A DNA stretch of 64,000 bases from Piezodorus guildinii (GCA_023052935.1 CM041292.1:108679906-108743905); one strand, 5' to 3'. Shown: positions 11,487 through 23,108, counted from the first letter of the stretch. The notes: generated from the letters alone by a model not told the origin. Program-made: numbers and translations.

Positions 11487-11944
11487 ATTTGAAAATCCAT
11501 GCGAGTATGTAACACAAGTTTCATAAATTACGATTCTACTAAATGATTTATAATAAATTATATTACTATTAGAAATATTCTCAATTAGCCACATTTAACT
11601 TCTCTCAGTTATTATTTTTTAAGGAACTGTAGATCCCGACATTGCTAAAAACAATATATCCAATTGTAGTATATTTTTACTAATATTCTAGGGACTCTCA
11701 TGCACTGATTGCTCCTTCTATTAAGTATTAGTTCGCACAAGAACGTCAGTCAAGTCAAGGATAACGTCTCAGAGATTGAGGTCAAACGGCTAATAATGGG
11801 CTTTGAAATATTTGGAAATGAAAAACTCGATTTATAGATATTATAAAGTTCTATATTCAGTTTCATTTTATTATCGAAAACAAAAGTTTTTGGATCCTCA
11901 TTTTTTAAAATTTAATGAATGAAATATGTATATTGAAATATAAT
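11485..11944. other. Intervening DNA, no gene seen
   Basis: AT-rich sequence with no repeat boundary or coding signal that I can support. Confidence 0.4.
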
Positions 11945-12230
11945 ATTAGACCAGCTACTTTAACACTTACCTCCGTAGTAAAAATCAATTCAAGAATTTT
12001 TCAATATAGTTAGGGATGAAGAAAGGTCAAAGAATTAATTACACTGAGTTTCAATAGAAAGATGTGTTTTATTAAATACTCTATTATATTCTATTCAACA
12101 ACAATCAGTTAGTTTCATCGGATTCTCACACACTCCATTAACTTCTACAATTTTGTGTCAAAGTTAATATTTCTTCCATATAGATATACCAAAATAGACA
12201 TACCACTTGTTCTTAACTTATGTTCTTTAG
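11945..12230 (-). repeat. Family F repeat, partial
   Basis: This is an unclassified family seen best at 18443-19195. On the minus strand the copy contains CTACGGAGGTAAGTG preceded by AAATTCTTGAATTGATTTTT and by CACATCTTTCTATTGA. It matches the copies at 18470-18660 and 21800-21950 in order. No coding region is visible. Confidence 0.55.
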
Positions 12231-14325
12231 ATACTTTTGATAACCTGGGAGACGATTGAAAAGAAGCGGACCTACTACCTCAAATAGTTATTGAAGAGCT
12301 ACCACTGGGTATGTCTTTCATAAAACATTTTCACGACTTGAATTCTCCCTATACTTTTCCATATTGTACTTGTTTACTCAATATTAAATAATAATAAAAA
12401 AATTTTTTTTTGTAATCTTTACTTGAAATTTTGAGTAATAAAATGAGGATCTTTCATATCTAGTGGGAATTTAAAATATTTTTGGAAATCTACAAGGTAT
12501 ATTTGGAATGTATACTCAATTTATGTTTTAATAAAACAAAATTTTAGAGTGCTGCCGATGGGTAGCTTCTCTACATGTCTTGTTCATGTCTAATTTCTTT
12601 CAGCCTATTTAATAGATGTGTTGTACAATACAGTTGTAAATATCAAAAATAATTTTAAAAAATAATATTTGGAATTTCTAAAGGAAGGAGCTCAGAATTC
12701 TTGGCCATTATTGTTATCATATTGAATGAGAGGATATACCAAGTTATCAGAGATCCATGCAGTATATTGAAAAATCGAATATGGAGCAGACTTGTCAAGG
12801 TGACCAAAGATCTTGAGGTCTTTGGGTGAAAGTTTCTCGATCAGACTAGCGTTTACAAAATTATTTCACACAAATTCCAAAAACAAAACAATTTAATAGA
12901 AACCCTTAACATTAATTATTTTTTCTTAAACGACAGAGAAGCTGAAGACAGACACGTTATCCTACAATCCAGCAAGAACAAAAATTCAAATCATAAAATT
13001 ATTTGAAGCCCTCTACTGTTATTTGTATTAAAATACGCGTTTAGTTTTAAAATATTTTAAAAGATCAAATCAGCACACAGAATTCAATGCTTCCAGACGG
13101 TTTAGGATAGTATTAATCATATTAATGATTATGATCTTCTATAATAAAATAAATAATTATTAGCTGAGGCTATTCTAAATCCCAATGGTATACAGATGTA
13201 TAAAAAATATGTTTTTGTTCGTTAATAGCTGAAATGTGCCCTCATGTATGTAATATGATTCAGAAGAATGGCTATCTCCAGATCAATAATTACAAAAATG
13301 TGATATCACAAGTTTATCTGTTCGTTTATGTAAACTTCAATATCTCAGCTTTCAGGTTTCGAGATAATTAATAAAATAAAAGAATAAAAAAGGGATATTT
13401 TCTGAGAATAGTAGGCTTATTAAAATAAATAAACCCAGCAGAGCGTTAAAAAAACTTTTGGTTTTTAATTATTTTTAATGATGAACCATTATAGTCCATC
13501 AAGAAAATAAAAACTTTCAAAATTCTCAATAAATAGTAATTAAATTCTCTAAAAAAATATTATAATAAATAAAAATGAACTTGAGAGACATGAATCATTC
13601 TTCTAGACACAGACTGCTAATTTGAAAGATTTTCTACATGCTAAAGTAAAAAAAAACATCACCTGACAGAGCTAGTATATTAGCAGTATGAAGGAAACAG
13701 TTGACGCATTATATATGATTTCTTTGAACATAATGAACCATTATTTAATAATTTATGATATTTTCAATTAAACTGATTTCCATATCTTTATATCAGCGTA
13801 TTTATTTCATATCTGTAGAGAGATCATCTACAGAACAAACAGAACAATGATCCCATATTGATCCTATATATCTTTATTACTCCGGAAAACATTTGTAAGT
13901 TTTAAAATAATGAGTTTGATGCAATTTCATTTCAATATCGCACATTTGGTCAAACACACACGACCTATTTATTAACGCTAAAAAAAAATATATATTTTTT
14001 AATACCTTAAAGAAATTTCAAACTTGATAATCGATATTAAAACTGCAATCGAAAATATAAAACTATACATAAATTCGGGCAAAACATGTAAAAAAAAGTC
14101 ATAGAAAGTGAGAAATCGTATGGTATTCTTCCGAAGGAGGAACTGAAAGTAATGCTGAAATGGTCTATTGCGTCACTGTATCGCCCGGAAAGGCCATGCA
14201 AGATGTAACGAAAACTTTCCAGAACGTTCTAGAAGAGCTTACTTCATTGTTAATATCACTCTATACTGTAAATTGCTTAAAACGAAATTGTTTAGGTTCA
14301 TTTTAATTTTTTTAATTTATTTATT
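12231..14325. other. Repeat debris, no gene
   Basis: At 12540-12600 a short stretch (TTTTAGAGTGCTGCCGATGG, then TAGCTTCTCTACATGTC) matches the 3' end of the Jockey remnants at 27710 and 48275, so it is probably another 3' tail. The rest, to 14325, is AT-rich without recognisable coding or repeat structure. Confidence 0.45.
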
Positions 14326-14366
14326 CATTTAACGTCACTTTATGCTACTGTGACTAATCGGACGTA
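14326..14366 (-). mobile_element. SINE family B, 3' fragment
   Basis: On the minus strand the sequence matches the end of SINE B: CCGATTAGTCACAGTAGC, ATAAAGTGACGTTAAATG. Only about 40 bp of the 3' end survive. Confidence 0.6.
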
Positions 14367-14925
14367 GATCTAGCTCCAAAATGAAGACTGAAATTACGTA
14401 TTTAACACAACCAAGGTATCGAAACGACGAACCGAATTATCACTCTATGAATTTTGCACATTTTTCTCAACGTAATTCAAATTAAACTCGCTATATTGAA
14501 GCAAATTTGAATTTTATGTTGTTTTTTTTCCTGATTGAACCAGTATGGCAGAGATTAAATTTTTCATATCTTTCTTAAACGAACCTTTAATTTTGTTAAT
14601 TAGAAATAATAATGCATTTCTGTTTGTAGGAATCGATAAAAAACTGTATGAAATCTGAAAAAAAAAAATTAATATGCAAATGTAGGAAAAAACACCGAGT
14701 TTAAATTTATTTTTTCCCAACTTAGAATAGTAATATAGATGTATAATATACTGTTAGAAAGTTAAAGACTTTAGACAACATGTTATGAAACATAAAAAGT
14801 TGTAGAATACGATGATGAGTGAAAAGAATCGCTAAGTGATTGTTGTATTTAATTATTCATATTGTTTTACTATGTAATCTGAAACAGATGTTTCCTTCGA
14901 AACTTAATGTAACCTTTATTTAAAA
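14367..14925. other. AT-rich DNA, no gene seen
   Basis: There is no supportable feature here. A short minus-strand open frame near 14510-14720 has no recognisable domain. Confidence 0.4.
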
Positions 14926-14990
14926 GTTCTAAAATTGATTTTAACGATGTAGATAAATGAAAGCCATGTGTTGCACGCACTAGACTTTAT
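14926..14990 (+). repeat. Family F repeat, end fragment
   Basis: TTCTAAAATTGATTTTAACG, then AAATGAAAGCCATGTGTTGC, ACGCACTAGA match the family F end at 25860-25915 and 59985-60040, with mutations in the GGAGGTAAGT word. Confidence 0.45.
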
Positions 14991-15129
14991 TCACTTATAT
15001 TGGATTGTAAAATAACTTACTTCGTAGCGATTTTTACTGGTGATTATTTATAAATTCTTTAGATTATTGTAACTATATATTATGACCCATTTTGTTCTAT
15101 TAAATGTTGCCATCTTACAGGTAATCTTT

Positions 15130-15540
15130 TAATTCCGTCTTTCCAGAAAAGTTGAAGGACGACCCGAGCGATTTGCGTTTTTCAAGTTCACATTTCCGGT
15201 TCTGAACCGAGAAAACAAAAATTTTTAATGTACCATATAAGGCGCTTATTTATAATTTTTTCCATCAGTTTGCATAGGCAGCAAGTTAGAGAAACAGGAC
15301 GGTAATTTTTTATTTCTTATTTGTACTTTCCCGGCTTTAGAATTGGCATCACAATGGATTCTTGCCATTTTCCTGGTAGTCCATCTTCTAGCCATACTCT
15401 GTTAAAAAAATGAGCGTTTCCTTTTATCTGTTGGGATATTTTTGATCATGGAGTTGTGGATATAGTCTGGACCTATAGTGGACATTCTTAAGGAAGATAT
15501 AGCCGTATCTAGGTCCCATTTGGTGATTGGTAAGAATGTT
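15130..15540 (-). pseudogene. Old LINE reverse transcriptase fragment
   Basis: Translated on the minus strand in shifting frames, the segment gives KMDYQENGKN-like text and NYRPVSLTCCLCKLMEKIIN. This is the conserved entry motif of Jockey/R1-type reverse transcriptases (YRPISLLSCLGKLMEK in typical members). Many stops and shifts mark it as old. It ends where the mariner transposase region begins. Confidence 0.65.
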
Positions 15541-15635
15541 TACATATTTAAAGTAAACAGTTACTAATCCTCTACCTTTGTATTATAAACATTAACTTCC
15601 CAATCAATTACCCACTGATTAATATACCTCCAAAT

Positions 15636-16660
15636 ATGAACATGGAAACACGTGATTTTCGAGTAATGTTTTTGTACGAGTTTAAACTCGGCCATTCAGC
15701 AGCTGAGGCCGCTAGAAATATTTGCAAGGAGTTTGGGGAAGGGAGTGTTAATGAACGGACCACTCGCCGTTGGTTTACTAAGTTTTCAGCTGGGGATACC
15801 AACTTGGAAAACTTGCCCCGAGGAAGCCCTCCGTCCGTAATAGACAACGATGTCCTCAAACATACAGTAGAAGGAAACCCATACCAAACAGTTAAAGGAC
15901 TCTCAGCACAACTAAATGCAAGTGCATCTACCGTTTGCAGACATTTAAAGTGTATTGGGAAAGTAAAAAGGCTCGATACATGGGTACCTCATGATCTCAC
16001 TGAGCGGCAGCAATTGAAACGCCTTGAGACCTGCATTTCTTTGCTTGCGAGGCAAAAAACCGATCCTTTCCTTGAAAGAATAATTACCTGCGATGAAAAA
16101 TGGATCGCATATGACAATCAGAGTCGGTCAAGGCAGTGGTTGAACATCGACGAAACCCTGGGGCAGATGCCAAAACCGAATTTGCATCCCAAAAAATTGA
16201 TGGTTACAGTATGGTGGTCCATGGCTGGGATAATTCATTATTCCTTTTTACATAGAGGTGAAACCATTGCCTCTAAAACGTACTGCAATGATATGACCAA
16301 ATGCACACAAAATTATTAAAAAAACAACCTGGATTGGTAAATCGGAAGGGTCCTATACTCTTACACGACAACGCTAGACCCCATGTTTCAAAACATACCT
16401 TGCAAAAATTGAAAGAACTGGGCTACAAAGTTCTTCCGCACCCACCATATTCTCCCGAGTTGTCTCCAACAGATTACCACCTGTTCAGGAATTTAGACAA
16501 CTTCGTCAAAGGACAACTTTTTGAAAATGATGATCAAGTGAAAAGTGCGTTTTCAGATTTTGTTTCACTTCAAAGCTCAGAGTTTTTCAGTTCGGGGATA
16601 AAAAAGTTGGTGTCACGTTGGGAAAAATGTGTAGAAAAAGAAGGGAAATACTTCGAATAA
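15636..16660 (+). pseudogene. Mariner transposase with a single frameshift
   Basis: This is a DD34D transposase of the Tc1/mariner superfamily, closest by eye to the cecropia subfamily that includes the transposase part of SETMAR. An N-terminal helix-turn-helix region (RVMFLYEFKLGHSAAEAARN, then NERTTRRWFTKF) is followed by WVPHDL and the first catalytic Asp in TCDEKW. After MVTVWW and SFLHRGETI the frame ends at 16319. A one-base deletion near 16299 shifts the rest to 16301-16660, which has the second Asp in LLHDNARPH and the third in YSPELSPTDYHLF, 34 residues apart. No other stop is seen, so the break may be recent. Confidence 0.9.
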
Positions 16661-16740
16661 AATTATCTTGTTTTCATATCGTATTTTTAATAAAAATCCT
16701 TTACCTTGAAAACGGACATTTCATGAGACACAACCCAATA
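15636..16740 (+). mobile_element. Mariner element, cecropia-like, 5' end missing
   Basis: The element carries a transposase gene with one frameshift and a 3' terminal inverted repeat at about 16711-16738. On the minus strand that repeat reads TTGGGTTGTGTCTCATGAAA, next to TA at 16739-16740, the dinucleotide duplicated by mariners. No matching 5' repeat is found in the 100-200 bp before the ORF, where LINE sequence begins instead. The element therefore seems 5' truncated or badly eroded on that side. Confidence 0.8.
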
Positions 16741-17271
16741 TTCCCTTCTATTTCGAGTGTCTGTTGTTCATTTGAATATTTTTTTCTTATAGCTCCATAC
16801 TTATAAATATTTTATAAATACATGTTTGTTTTTATAAAAGTTTGTGTTCCAGGATTCTTTTTTCTTGTTTCTGATTAGTTTCTGTGATTAGGCTCTCAAA
16901 TGTTAATATGATTTTCTGTTGTTTGTTTAATAAACAATTAGTATATGGCGGAAAAAAAAAACACGGAGTTAAACGCCTAACCATCAACCCTATTACTAGC
17001 CGGAGCAAACTACTTACGGACGGTACTTTCTATTAAGGCATTATCACCATACATACTGCGAATTTTGTTAACCGTCAGTGGATGTATTTTCCTTTTCGGA
17101 AAGAAAAAAATCATTAAATGACGAAAATAATTTTTTTCTCTTCCATTTCGAACAGGCAAAATAGCACTTAAAGATTAGGAATCTCGGTTGAAACTGGTGC
17201 ATAAAAGCACCTTAACTAAGCCTTTTTTAGAATATGTAAACATTATTGATCAAGTAAACATAATTTTATAA
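16741..17271. other. Flank of mariner, no gene seen
   Basis: No coding or repeat structure could be supported. The open frame reading through 16618-16806 overlaps the transposase end and is a shadow. Confidence 0.4.
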
Positions 17272-17316
17272 GTGGAATAATCAGGAGTCAGTCTTTTTCT
17301 AAATATTTTTAATTTT

Positions 17317-17351
17317 GCCGACGTTTCGGCTCGTTTGTGAGCCATCATCAG
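17317..17351 (-). ncRNA. Hammerhead-like ribozyme motif
   Basis: Minus strand, in order: GCC, CTGATGA, T, GGCTC, ACAAAC, GAGCC, GAA, ACGTC, GGC. This gives the conserved CUGAUGA and GAA boxes of a type I hammerhead. The helix II of five pairs is perfect (GGCTC with GAGCC), and a short helix I can form from GCC and GGC. Helix III would be the self-complementary ACGU, which could pair only between two copies. One extra U between CUGAUGA and helix II departs from the canonical fold, so activity is uncertain. Confidence 0.6.
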
Positions 17352-17390
17352 GGCATTACTGAGCCATTACTGCGGGTTCAGCATTACTGA

Positions 17391-17627
17391 GGGTTCAAAC
17401 CCGCAGGTGGTCCTAGGATTTTTTAATGGGAGTAAAAAATCCTTAGTTACGCCGTCCTTCGGAGGGGACGTTAAAAGGTGGTCCCGAGCCTGTGCTATGT
17501 CAGGTACTCGTTAAAGATCCCTATCCTCATAAAACCTGAATAGGCAAAATTTAGGACTCCCACTGTAGCATCGTCCGATTAGTCATAGTTGCATAAAAGT
17601 GACGTTAAACGAATAAACAAACAAACA
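17391..17627 (+). mobile_element. SINE family B, 5' truncated
   Basis: The copy starts at the B box (GGTTCAAACCCGCAGG). It runs through the family body (GGTGGTCCTAGGATTTTTTA, then CGAGCCTGTGC and TAGGCAAAATTTAGGACTC) to an AATAAACAAACAAAC tail. ATTACTGAG lies on both sides and is the likely target duplication. Confidence 0.8.
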
Positions 17628-17710
17628 ATTACTGAGCCATGTCTAACCATAAACGAAATGTTGGCAAAATTAAAAATATTTAGAAAAAGACTGTCTCCTA
17701 ATTATTCCAC

Positions 17711-18442
17711 CTATAATAGTTTCTACAGTCGACTATACATCCTCAATATAAACATGATTTTATAAACACAGATCATATTAAATTCAAATATTGAAAAACG
17801 CCTCGAACTTATTGTACAACCCAATATGTTAACCTCATTCAAAGACCATTTTAATATCTTCATAAATATCCTGTATGTTAATACAAATAATTTAAAATTC
17901 GTGTTTTGCGATAAAAATTAACAAAGAATCTGGTGATCCATATAAGAAACTAAAAATTTATTTTCCATTTATCTAATATCAAATACACAACCTTACAGAA
18001 CAAATTTTATTTCTATTGTAAAATAAACTGAATATGTAAACGGTTGGATTAAAAATCACGACGGAATCAGGATAAGCCAACGTGCTGATCTTCCTTAACC
18101 TTAATGCCTTCACCAATGCCATATGTTAAATATGGTATCCAAGATATACATATTTGTCAGCAGGAACAAAGAATGACGACAATGTAGACAAAGATGGCTA
18201 TCACAAACTTGGATCGGAAACCACCTGGCCAATAAGTTGAGGCAGACCAGAATAGCACACGTAAGACATCTTGTGTATGTAATGTGTAATATTATGTGCA
18301 ACTCTCAGGGTTAAAAAAAAAGGAGGGGGATAGTCTAATTTTAGGATATTTAAAAGAAAACATAAACACATTTTTTTAAATAATATTATTATTAGTTACT
18401 ATGGATCTATATAAATTCTTTGTTGACAGAGCAAAGTTGAAG
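17711..18442. other. AT-rich DNA, no gene seen
   Basis: No supportable coding or repeat feature. Confidence 0.4.
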
Positions 18443-19195
18443 AACAAAATCTGGTGCGCGCAACACACGTCTTTCACTTACCTCCGTTGTTGAAATCAAT
18501 TTAAGAATTTTCAAATACATTTAAAGATCCAAATAAATAGTTAAAGAATTAATATTTTGAATGTCAATAGAAACATGTGTTTTAATAAATAATCTATTAT
18601 ATTTTTATCAACGAAAATCAGGCAGTTTTATTGGCTTTTCATCACTCTCCATTAACCTTTAAAATTCGGTGTATTAGATAATATTTTTCTAAAATCTTTA
18701 GCTATCCAACGCTATATTGCTATTCTTGTGTTAAAAAACACAAATATTGCATAAAAAAATATGTTTGGATTTTTCTCTTTTAGTTGTTCATCAAATTCGC
18801 TCATCTTGCATATTTTGCCGTTATTTATCAATGCTAAAATGTTCCAATTTTTTTTAAATCTACAAAACTACAGGTACTTTAGAGGAAGAAATTTTAAAAT
18901 ATTTGCATTTAAGCCCTGTCCGAGTATTTTAATCAGAATTAAACTTACATGGTATTAAAGCCCATTAAATTTTACATTGATATATGTTTAATATATGTTC
19001 GAGTTTAATCGTCAGAGTTGCTGTAACATCTCGGGCGTATAGTTGTCTTAAATCTGAAATTTCAGTTTCATAGGACTTACCGTTTCCGCCCGGGAGTTAC
19101 CACACACACAGACCTTTTTTCGGGACTTGGCTATTTGGAATCAGGGGACCCTAAAACGTGTTTTTCCGTCGAAAACTATAATTCGAAAATTTTTT
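18443..19195 (-). repeat. Family F repeat, longest uninterrupted copy
   Basis: This is an unclassified family of about 750 bp. Its 3' end on the minus strand reads CAACAACGGAGGTAAGTGAA, AGACGTGTGTTGCGCGCACC, AGATTTT. Its other end contains GGAAAAACACGTTTTAGGGT and GGTCTGTGTGTGTGGTAACT. The whole order is repeated at 21785-22545 and 49650-50535, each with a SINE inserted. There is no open frame and no terminal inverted repeat that I can see. Confidence 0.7.
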
Positions 19196-19990
19196 ACCAT
19201 TGTATATAATTAGTTGATTAGCGGATTTGATCAATGAGAAGCTCGGAATTTTAATTATAGCCAATATCAAAATTTATAAGCCTTACTTATAGATAAACGT
19301 CTTAAAGTCTGCAATGATGTCATATAAAAAGATAACATCAGTGAGAATAGTGGATAAAAGCTACAATAAGCGTCTGTCAAGAGAGTGTTGGCACGACCTC
19401 TAACTAAATTAAATATCTGATTTATAAGAGAGAAATCTCGAAATGAAGTGGTTGACCAACATCGCTGAGTTGATTGAAACATGCAGAAATCTAACAGATA
19501 ATCTCATAAACAAAATGGAAAGAAAAAGACTAATAAATGGAAAAAGTAAAAAGACTTGTAATATCAGTGGAAAATCACTATTGGTACTAACGTTTAGAAG
19601 AACTTTTAGATTATTTAATGGTCTAATAATATGTTTTTAAGACTTTCAATTGAGCTTACAGTGTTTTGTATAAAACCAACTAAATAAATAAATTAATAAT
19701 TCATACTTTATTGGAACGTCTGGCAGTCGATGGACCTAGCCAAATCGTGCCCTTCAACGAAAAACGTTGATAAACGCTACCAGATGGTGGAATGATAGGT
19801 GATACATACATCTGCAAGTTCTGAAAAAGCAAACGGAACTCAGTCACAATGGTGTTATTTCCTTACTAATATTTTATGGATTTTATACAGGAATTTATAT
19901 TAATTATGCGAGTTAATATCATAAAATTAATTTAATTTCTCTAGTTTATGAGTTTCGTTATGAGTTTGCTGATTCAATATTTATTTTATT
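19196..19990. other. Unassigned DNA
   Basis: No repeat family match or coding domain found. Short open frames near 19270-19640 do not resemble proteins. Confidence 0.4.
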
Positions 19991-19994
19991 AATG

Positions 19995-20690
19995 GATATA
20001 CGTCCTTTAATTATTCCGTAACGTTTTCTTCTAAATAATCCTCCGATAAGGGTTAGAAATAATGATGGGAGATCCCTTGATCTTGTAAAATTGTCATGGA
20101 AATGCTACCAATATGAGATTTTCACAAGCTGTTTTCAAGTTTTTTTTTATAAATCCTCTTCTGTCTTTTAATAGATACATTCTAATATAGGTCAATGTGC
20201 TTGGAATTCGGCATAATCGACATACATGTATATATATATATTTTTGTTTGGAAGGATAACTCTATCTTGGACGATTTAACATAAGTAAGAATATAACATT
20301 TTAATTTATTATGCAGTATCTATTATATTCTTTTCTCCACTTAGCCACTTAGCTACCATATAACATATGGTAGTAATAATGTAATAATAATAATAATTTG
20401 AGGTAGTAATAAAATTAATTCTAGTGGCAATTTGCCCATCCTTAACCCATTAAGCGAATATATTGATTTAATTATACATTAATAATTTAATAAAATGACT
20501 TGTTTAAAATATATTTGCATTGAATATGAAATGGGGACTCGTCATTTAAACTATGCAGCGTCAGTGGCTCGAGATTCATTGTCTACGGATTTTAACAATG
20601 ATGGTCACCTCCTCGTTTTGTGTGTATATTTATAATCATTAATCTGACCTATATGTTATTGATGTTTAATTTAATATAAAGGTAAAAATT
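19995..20690 (+). repeat. Jockey-type LINE 3' end, copy 1 of a duplicate pair
   Basis: The sequence starts in decayed Jockey C-terminal coding sequence and runs into its 3' region. It is repeated in direct orientation at 24140-25020 with high similarity (by eye over 90 percent). Examples are GGGAGATCCCTTGATCTTGT, TAGATACATTCTAATATAGG and GGAAGGATAACTCTATCTTG. The 24-kb copy has about 185 extra bases near 24797-24985. Confidence 0.65.
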
Positions 20691-20790
20691 TGTCATGGAA
20701 ATGCTACCAGAAAAGCTGTTGTAAATTTTTTTTTTTTTGGAGGATAACTCTATTTTGCATAAGTAAGAATATATCATTGCTATTTATTGC
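20685..20790 (+). repeat. Jockey-type LINE 3' end, short third copy
   Basis: TTGTCATGGAAATGCTACCA, then GGAGGATAACTCTATTTTGC and ATAAGTAAGAATAT repeat parts of 20090-20295 with internal deletions. The copy directly follows the longer one. Confidence 0.6.
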
Positions 20791-21364
20791 TTCATTATTT
20801 GTTTCATTTTGAGTTTGCTTATTTAATATTATTTTTATTCATTATTGTTTCATTTATTCTCTCTATCGCTATTATAGTTTGTTCCCAGTTTTATTCACCA
20901 AGAGATACTAATGTGTATGATGAGCTACACATGCGTTTTCTCTCTTGGGGTTTACTTTGGAATGACATTTCAAAATGAAAAAGGGTTACTTAAAATTTCT
21001 GAGTTTTTGTGTTGCAGTTGGTCCATAGAACCGTTCCCTTTTCTGCTTTCCACCCGTGACACAACCACTCTCCTTGGCCTAGTTGGGTTATTCATTAGAC
21101 TTGAACAAAGCTTATTTGTTGTATCGACTATCTAGAACAATCTCCAGCCAGCTAATGTAGTTCTTATAACGGCATCATGTCTGAAATGTATCAGCGTTTA
21201 CATCTTAATGAAGATCATTAGGAATGGAAGCCTTCCATATCTTCATCCTTTCAGTTAGAAAGAAAAAATAAATACAGATATAATGAATATGCTAAAGATT
21301 GTTAATCTGGGTTTATCTCTCTGTGGCTGACCTGCTCCTCCTTTCAGAATTTTTTTTTTCAAAT
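20791..21364. other. Unassigned DNA
   Basis: Two overlapping open frames near 20787-21135 have no recognisable domain and are not duplicated elsewhere in the window. Confidence 0.4.
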
Positions 21365-21545
21365 GTTTTAAATAGATAATTTTTTTTTTATTTTTTATAA
21401 AATGAAACAACGTGCATATAAATATCTAAAACACGTGCAACCGAATGTTAATCTGACAAGATTTTCATTAATCTCTTCCCTCCTTTGCTATTCTTAACGA
21501 CTGTCATTAAGAAGGTTTAAACAACAATAAACAATATATAAATGC
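21365..21545 (+). repeat. Direct duplicate, copy 1
   Basis: About 180 bp (from AAATAGATAATTTTTTTTT to ACAATAAACAATATATAAATG) recur at 23109-23285 in direct orientation with only a few differences. The family is unknown. Both copies lie between the duplicated Jockey tails. Confidence 0.75.
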
Positions 21546-21784
21546 TACTCAAATGAAGTATTTTCTTCCATAGGAGGTAGCTAATACATTTGAAATTCCC
21601 TAAGCTGAGATTAGTCACTGGGTTTTTTTCTTTCAATTATGAACCTTTCATCTTCTCAGGACGTGGAATAAACGTCTATTTGAGTTAATGTAACCTCTTT
21701 TCATTTGTGACACAATTTATGCCATGATATACTCGCACACTCAGCCTGGGACAAGCACATGCACAAAGAAAGTCACATCGTGCT

Positions 21785-22545
21785 CCGAAAAATCTGGTGC
21801 GGGGAACACACGACTTTCACTTACCTCGACTGTTAAGATCAATTGAAAAAGCTATTTACTATACAATTTGAAAAATATTCTAAGTTGACTTTAATAAAAC
21901 ATGTTTTCATTTTCGTTGGAAACATATGATTTAGATTAAATAACATAACTACATTAAATTGGGGATCACTTGTAGCTGGGTGGCTAGCGTAACAGCCTCC
22001 CATGCTAAAGGTCATGGGTTCAAACCCACAGGTGGTCCTAGGATTTTTTAATGGGAGTAAAAAATCCTTAGTTACGCCGTCCTTCGGAGGGGACGTTAAA
22101 AGGTGGTCTCGAGCCTGTGCGATGTCAGGTACTCGTTAAAGATCCCTATCCTAATAAAACCTGGATAGGCAAAATTTAGGACTCCCACTGTAGCATCGTC
22201 CGATTAGCCATAGTAGCATAAAGTGACGTTAAATAAATAAACAAACTACATTAAATTGTTAATCAGAAAAAAGTTTATTCTCTAGTCGTAACTTTATATT
22301 ACCTTTTACAACTTTCAGTATCAGATAATATTTTTTCTAAAATCATTCTCTTTCCAACGGTATATTATACGTCTAGATTACTGTTCTTAATATAGAAAAA
22401 AATCGTCCAACTTGTGTATTTAGCCGTCCTTCATCAATTTCATTAAAATGATATGGATAATCTTTTAGAATGTACAAAATTAAAGGTAGTTTATAGGAAG
22501 ACAATTTAAAATATCGACATTTAGGCGCTGTCAGACTATTTCAAC
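21785..22545 (-). repeat. Family F repeat split by SINE B
   Basis: The copy matches 18443-18930: AAATCTGGTGCGGGGAACAC, then ACTTTCACTTACCTCGACTG and, after the SINE, ATCAGATAATATTTTTTCTA. The SINE B insertion at 21962-22244 leaves a clean 14-bp duplication. Confidence 0.7.
21962..22258 (+). mobile_element. SINE family B, full length with target duplication
   Basis: The head is tRNA-like (GTAGCTGGGTGGCTAGCGTA for the A box, GGTTCAAACCC for the B box). The family B body follows and ends AAATAAATAAACAA. ACTACATTAAATTG occurs at 21948-21961 and 22245-22258 and is the target-site duplication. Among the seven traces of family B here, this is the reference copy. Confidence 0.9.
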
Positions 22546-22580
22546 CGGAAATAATGTTTGTTAGTTTGTCGCCTCTATAT

Positions 22581-22930
22581 TAAAGGTATTACTTAAAAAA
22601 AAAAAAAACCTGTACCACTACAACCCATGAAGGGTCTTGGGCTCAGTACATATAGAGATTCGTACTGTTTCTAGGCCAACGGCAGTGCAATGAGGTGATT
22701 AGGCCTTAACTGCGCTCCGCCGCCAGATTTTCCCCCAATTATTTTGGGTACCCAATTTAAAGAGGCTGGGTCTGCCCCAGGAGGGTCTCCATACCCTAGG
22801 GTCGCCCCCCGACTGAATTAACAGAATAAATAATATTCTGCCATAGCCGAGATTCGAACCCAGGACCCGGAGCACTGCAGACTAGCGCTCTATCCACTAG
22901 ACCACGCCGCTCCCTAAAGGTATTACTTAA
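22581..22930 (-). mobile_element. SINE family A, full length with target duplication
   Basis: The minus-strand copy runs from GGAGCGGCGTGGTCTAGTGG near 22914 through the B box (GGGTTCGAATC) to GTAGTGGTACAGG and a poly(T) run near 22596-22608. TAAAGGTATTACTTA flanks both sides (22581-22595 and 22915-22929), marking target-primed insertion. Confidence 0.9.
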
Positions 22931-23108
22931 GTCAAATAAAAATAAAAATATTTTTGTAGTGGATATGTCAGTTTTTTACTTTCATTTAATAAAAGAAAAA
23001 ACCGAATTAGTAAGCTGTTTTTTTGTTTTCATTTCTATTTCAGAAATAAATAAAAACAAATCGCTTTTTTAAGTTGATGTTCGTCTTTTATATAAACTGC
23101 TCATAAAA

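Larger units (their letters stand above)
17272..17710. mobile_element. Inverted-repeat element with hammerhead-like motif (P1)
   Basis: Arms of about 60 bp at 17272-17331 and 17652-17710 are inverted copies. The left begins GTGGAATAATCAGGAG and the right ends CTCCTAATTATTCCAC. The inner edges carry the hammerhead-like core, well preserved on the left arm. A truncated SINE B occupies 17391-17627 between them. Related two-armed elements lie at 43625, 43949, 49015 and 60911. The arrangement resembles short derivatives of Penelope-like elements, but no reverse transcriptase is present. Confidence 0.65.

Noticed and set aside
11173..11517. 114-codon minus-strand frame with Ile-Tyr repeats
   Set aside because: It is a translation of the (AT)n tract and the Jockey 5' leader.
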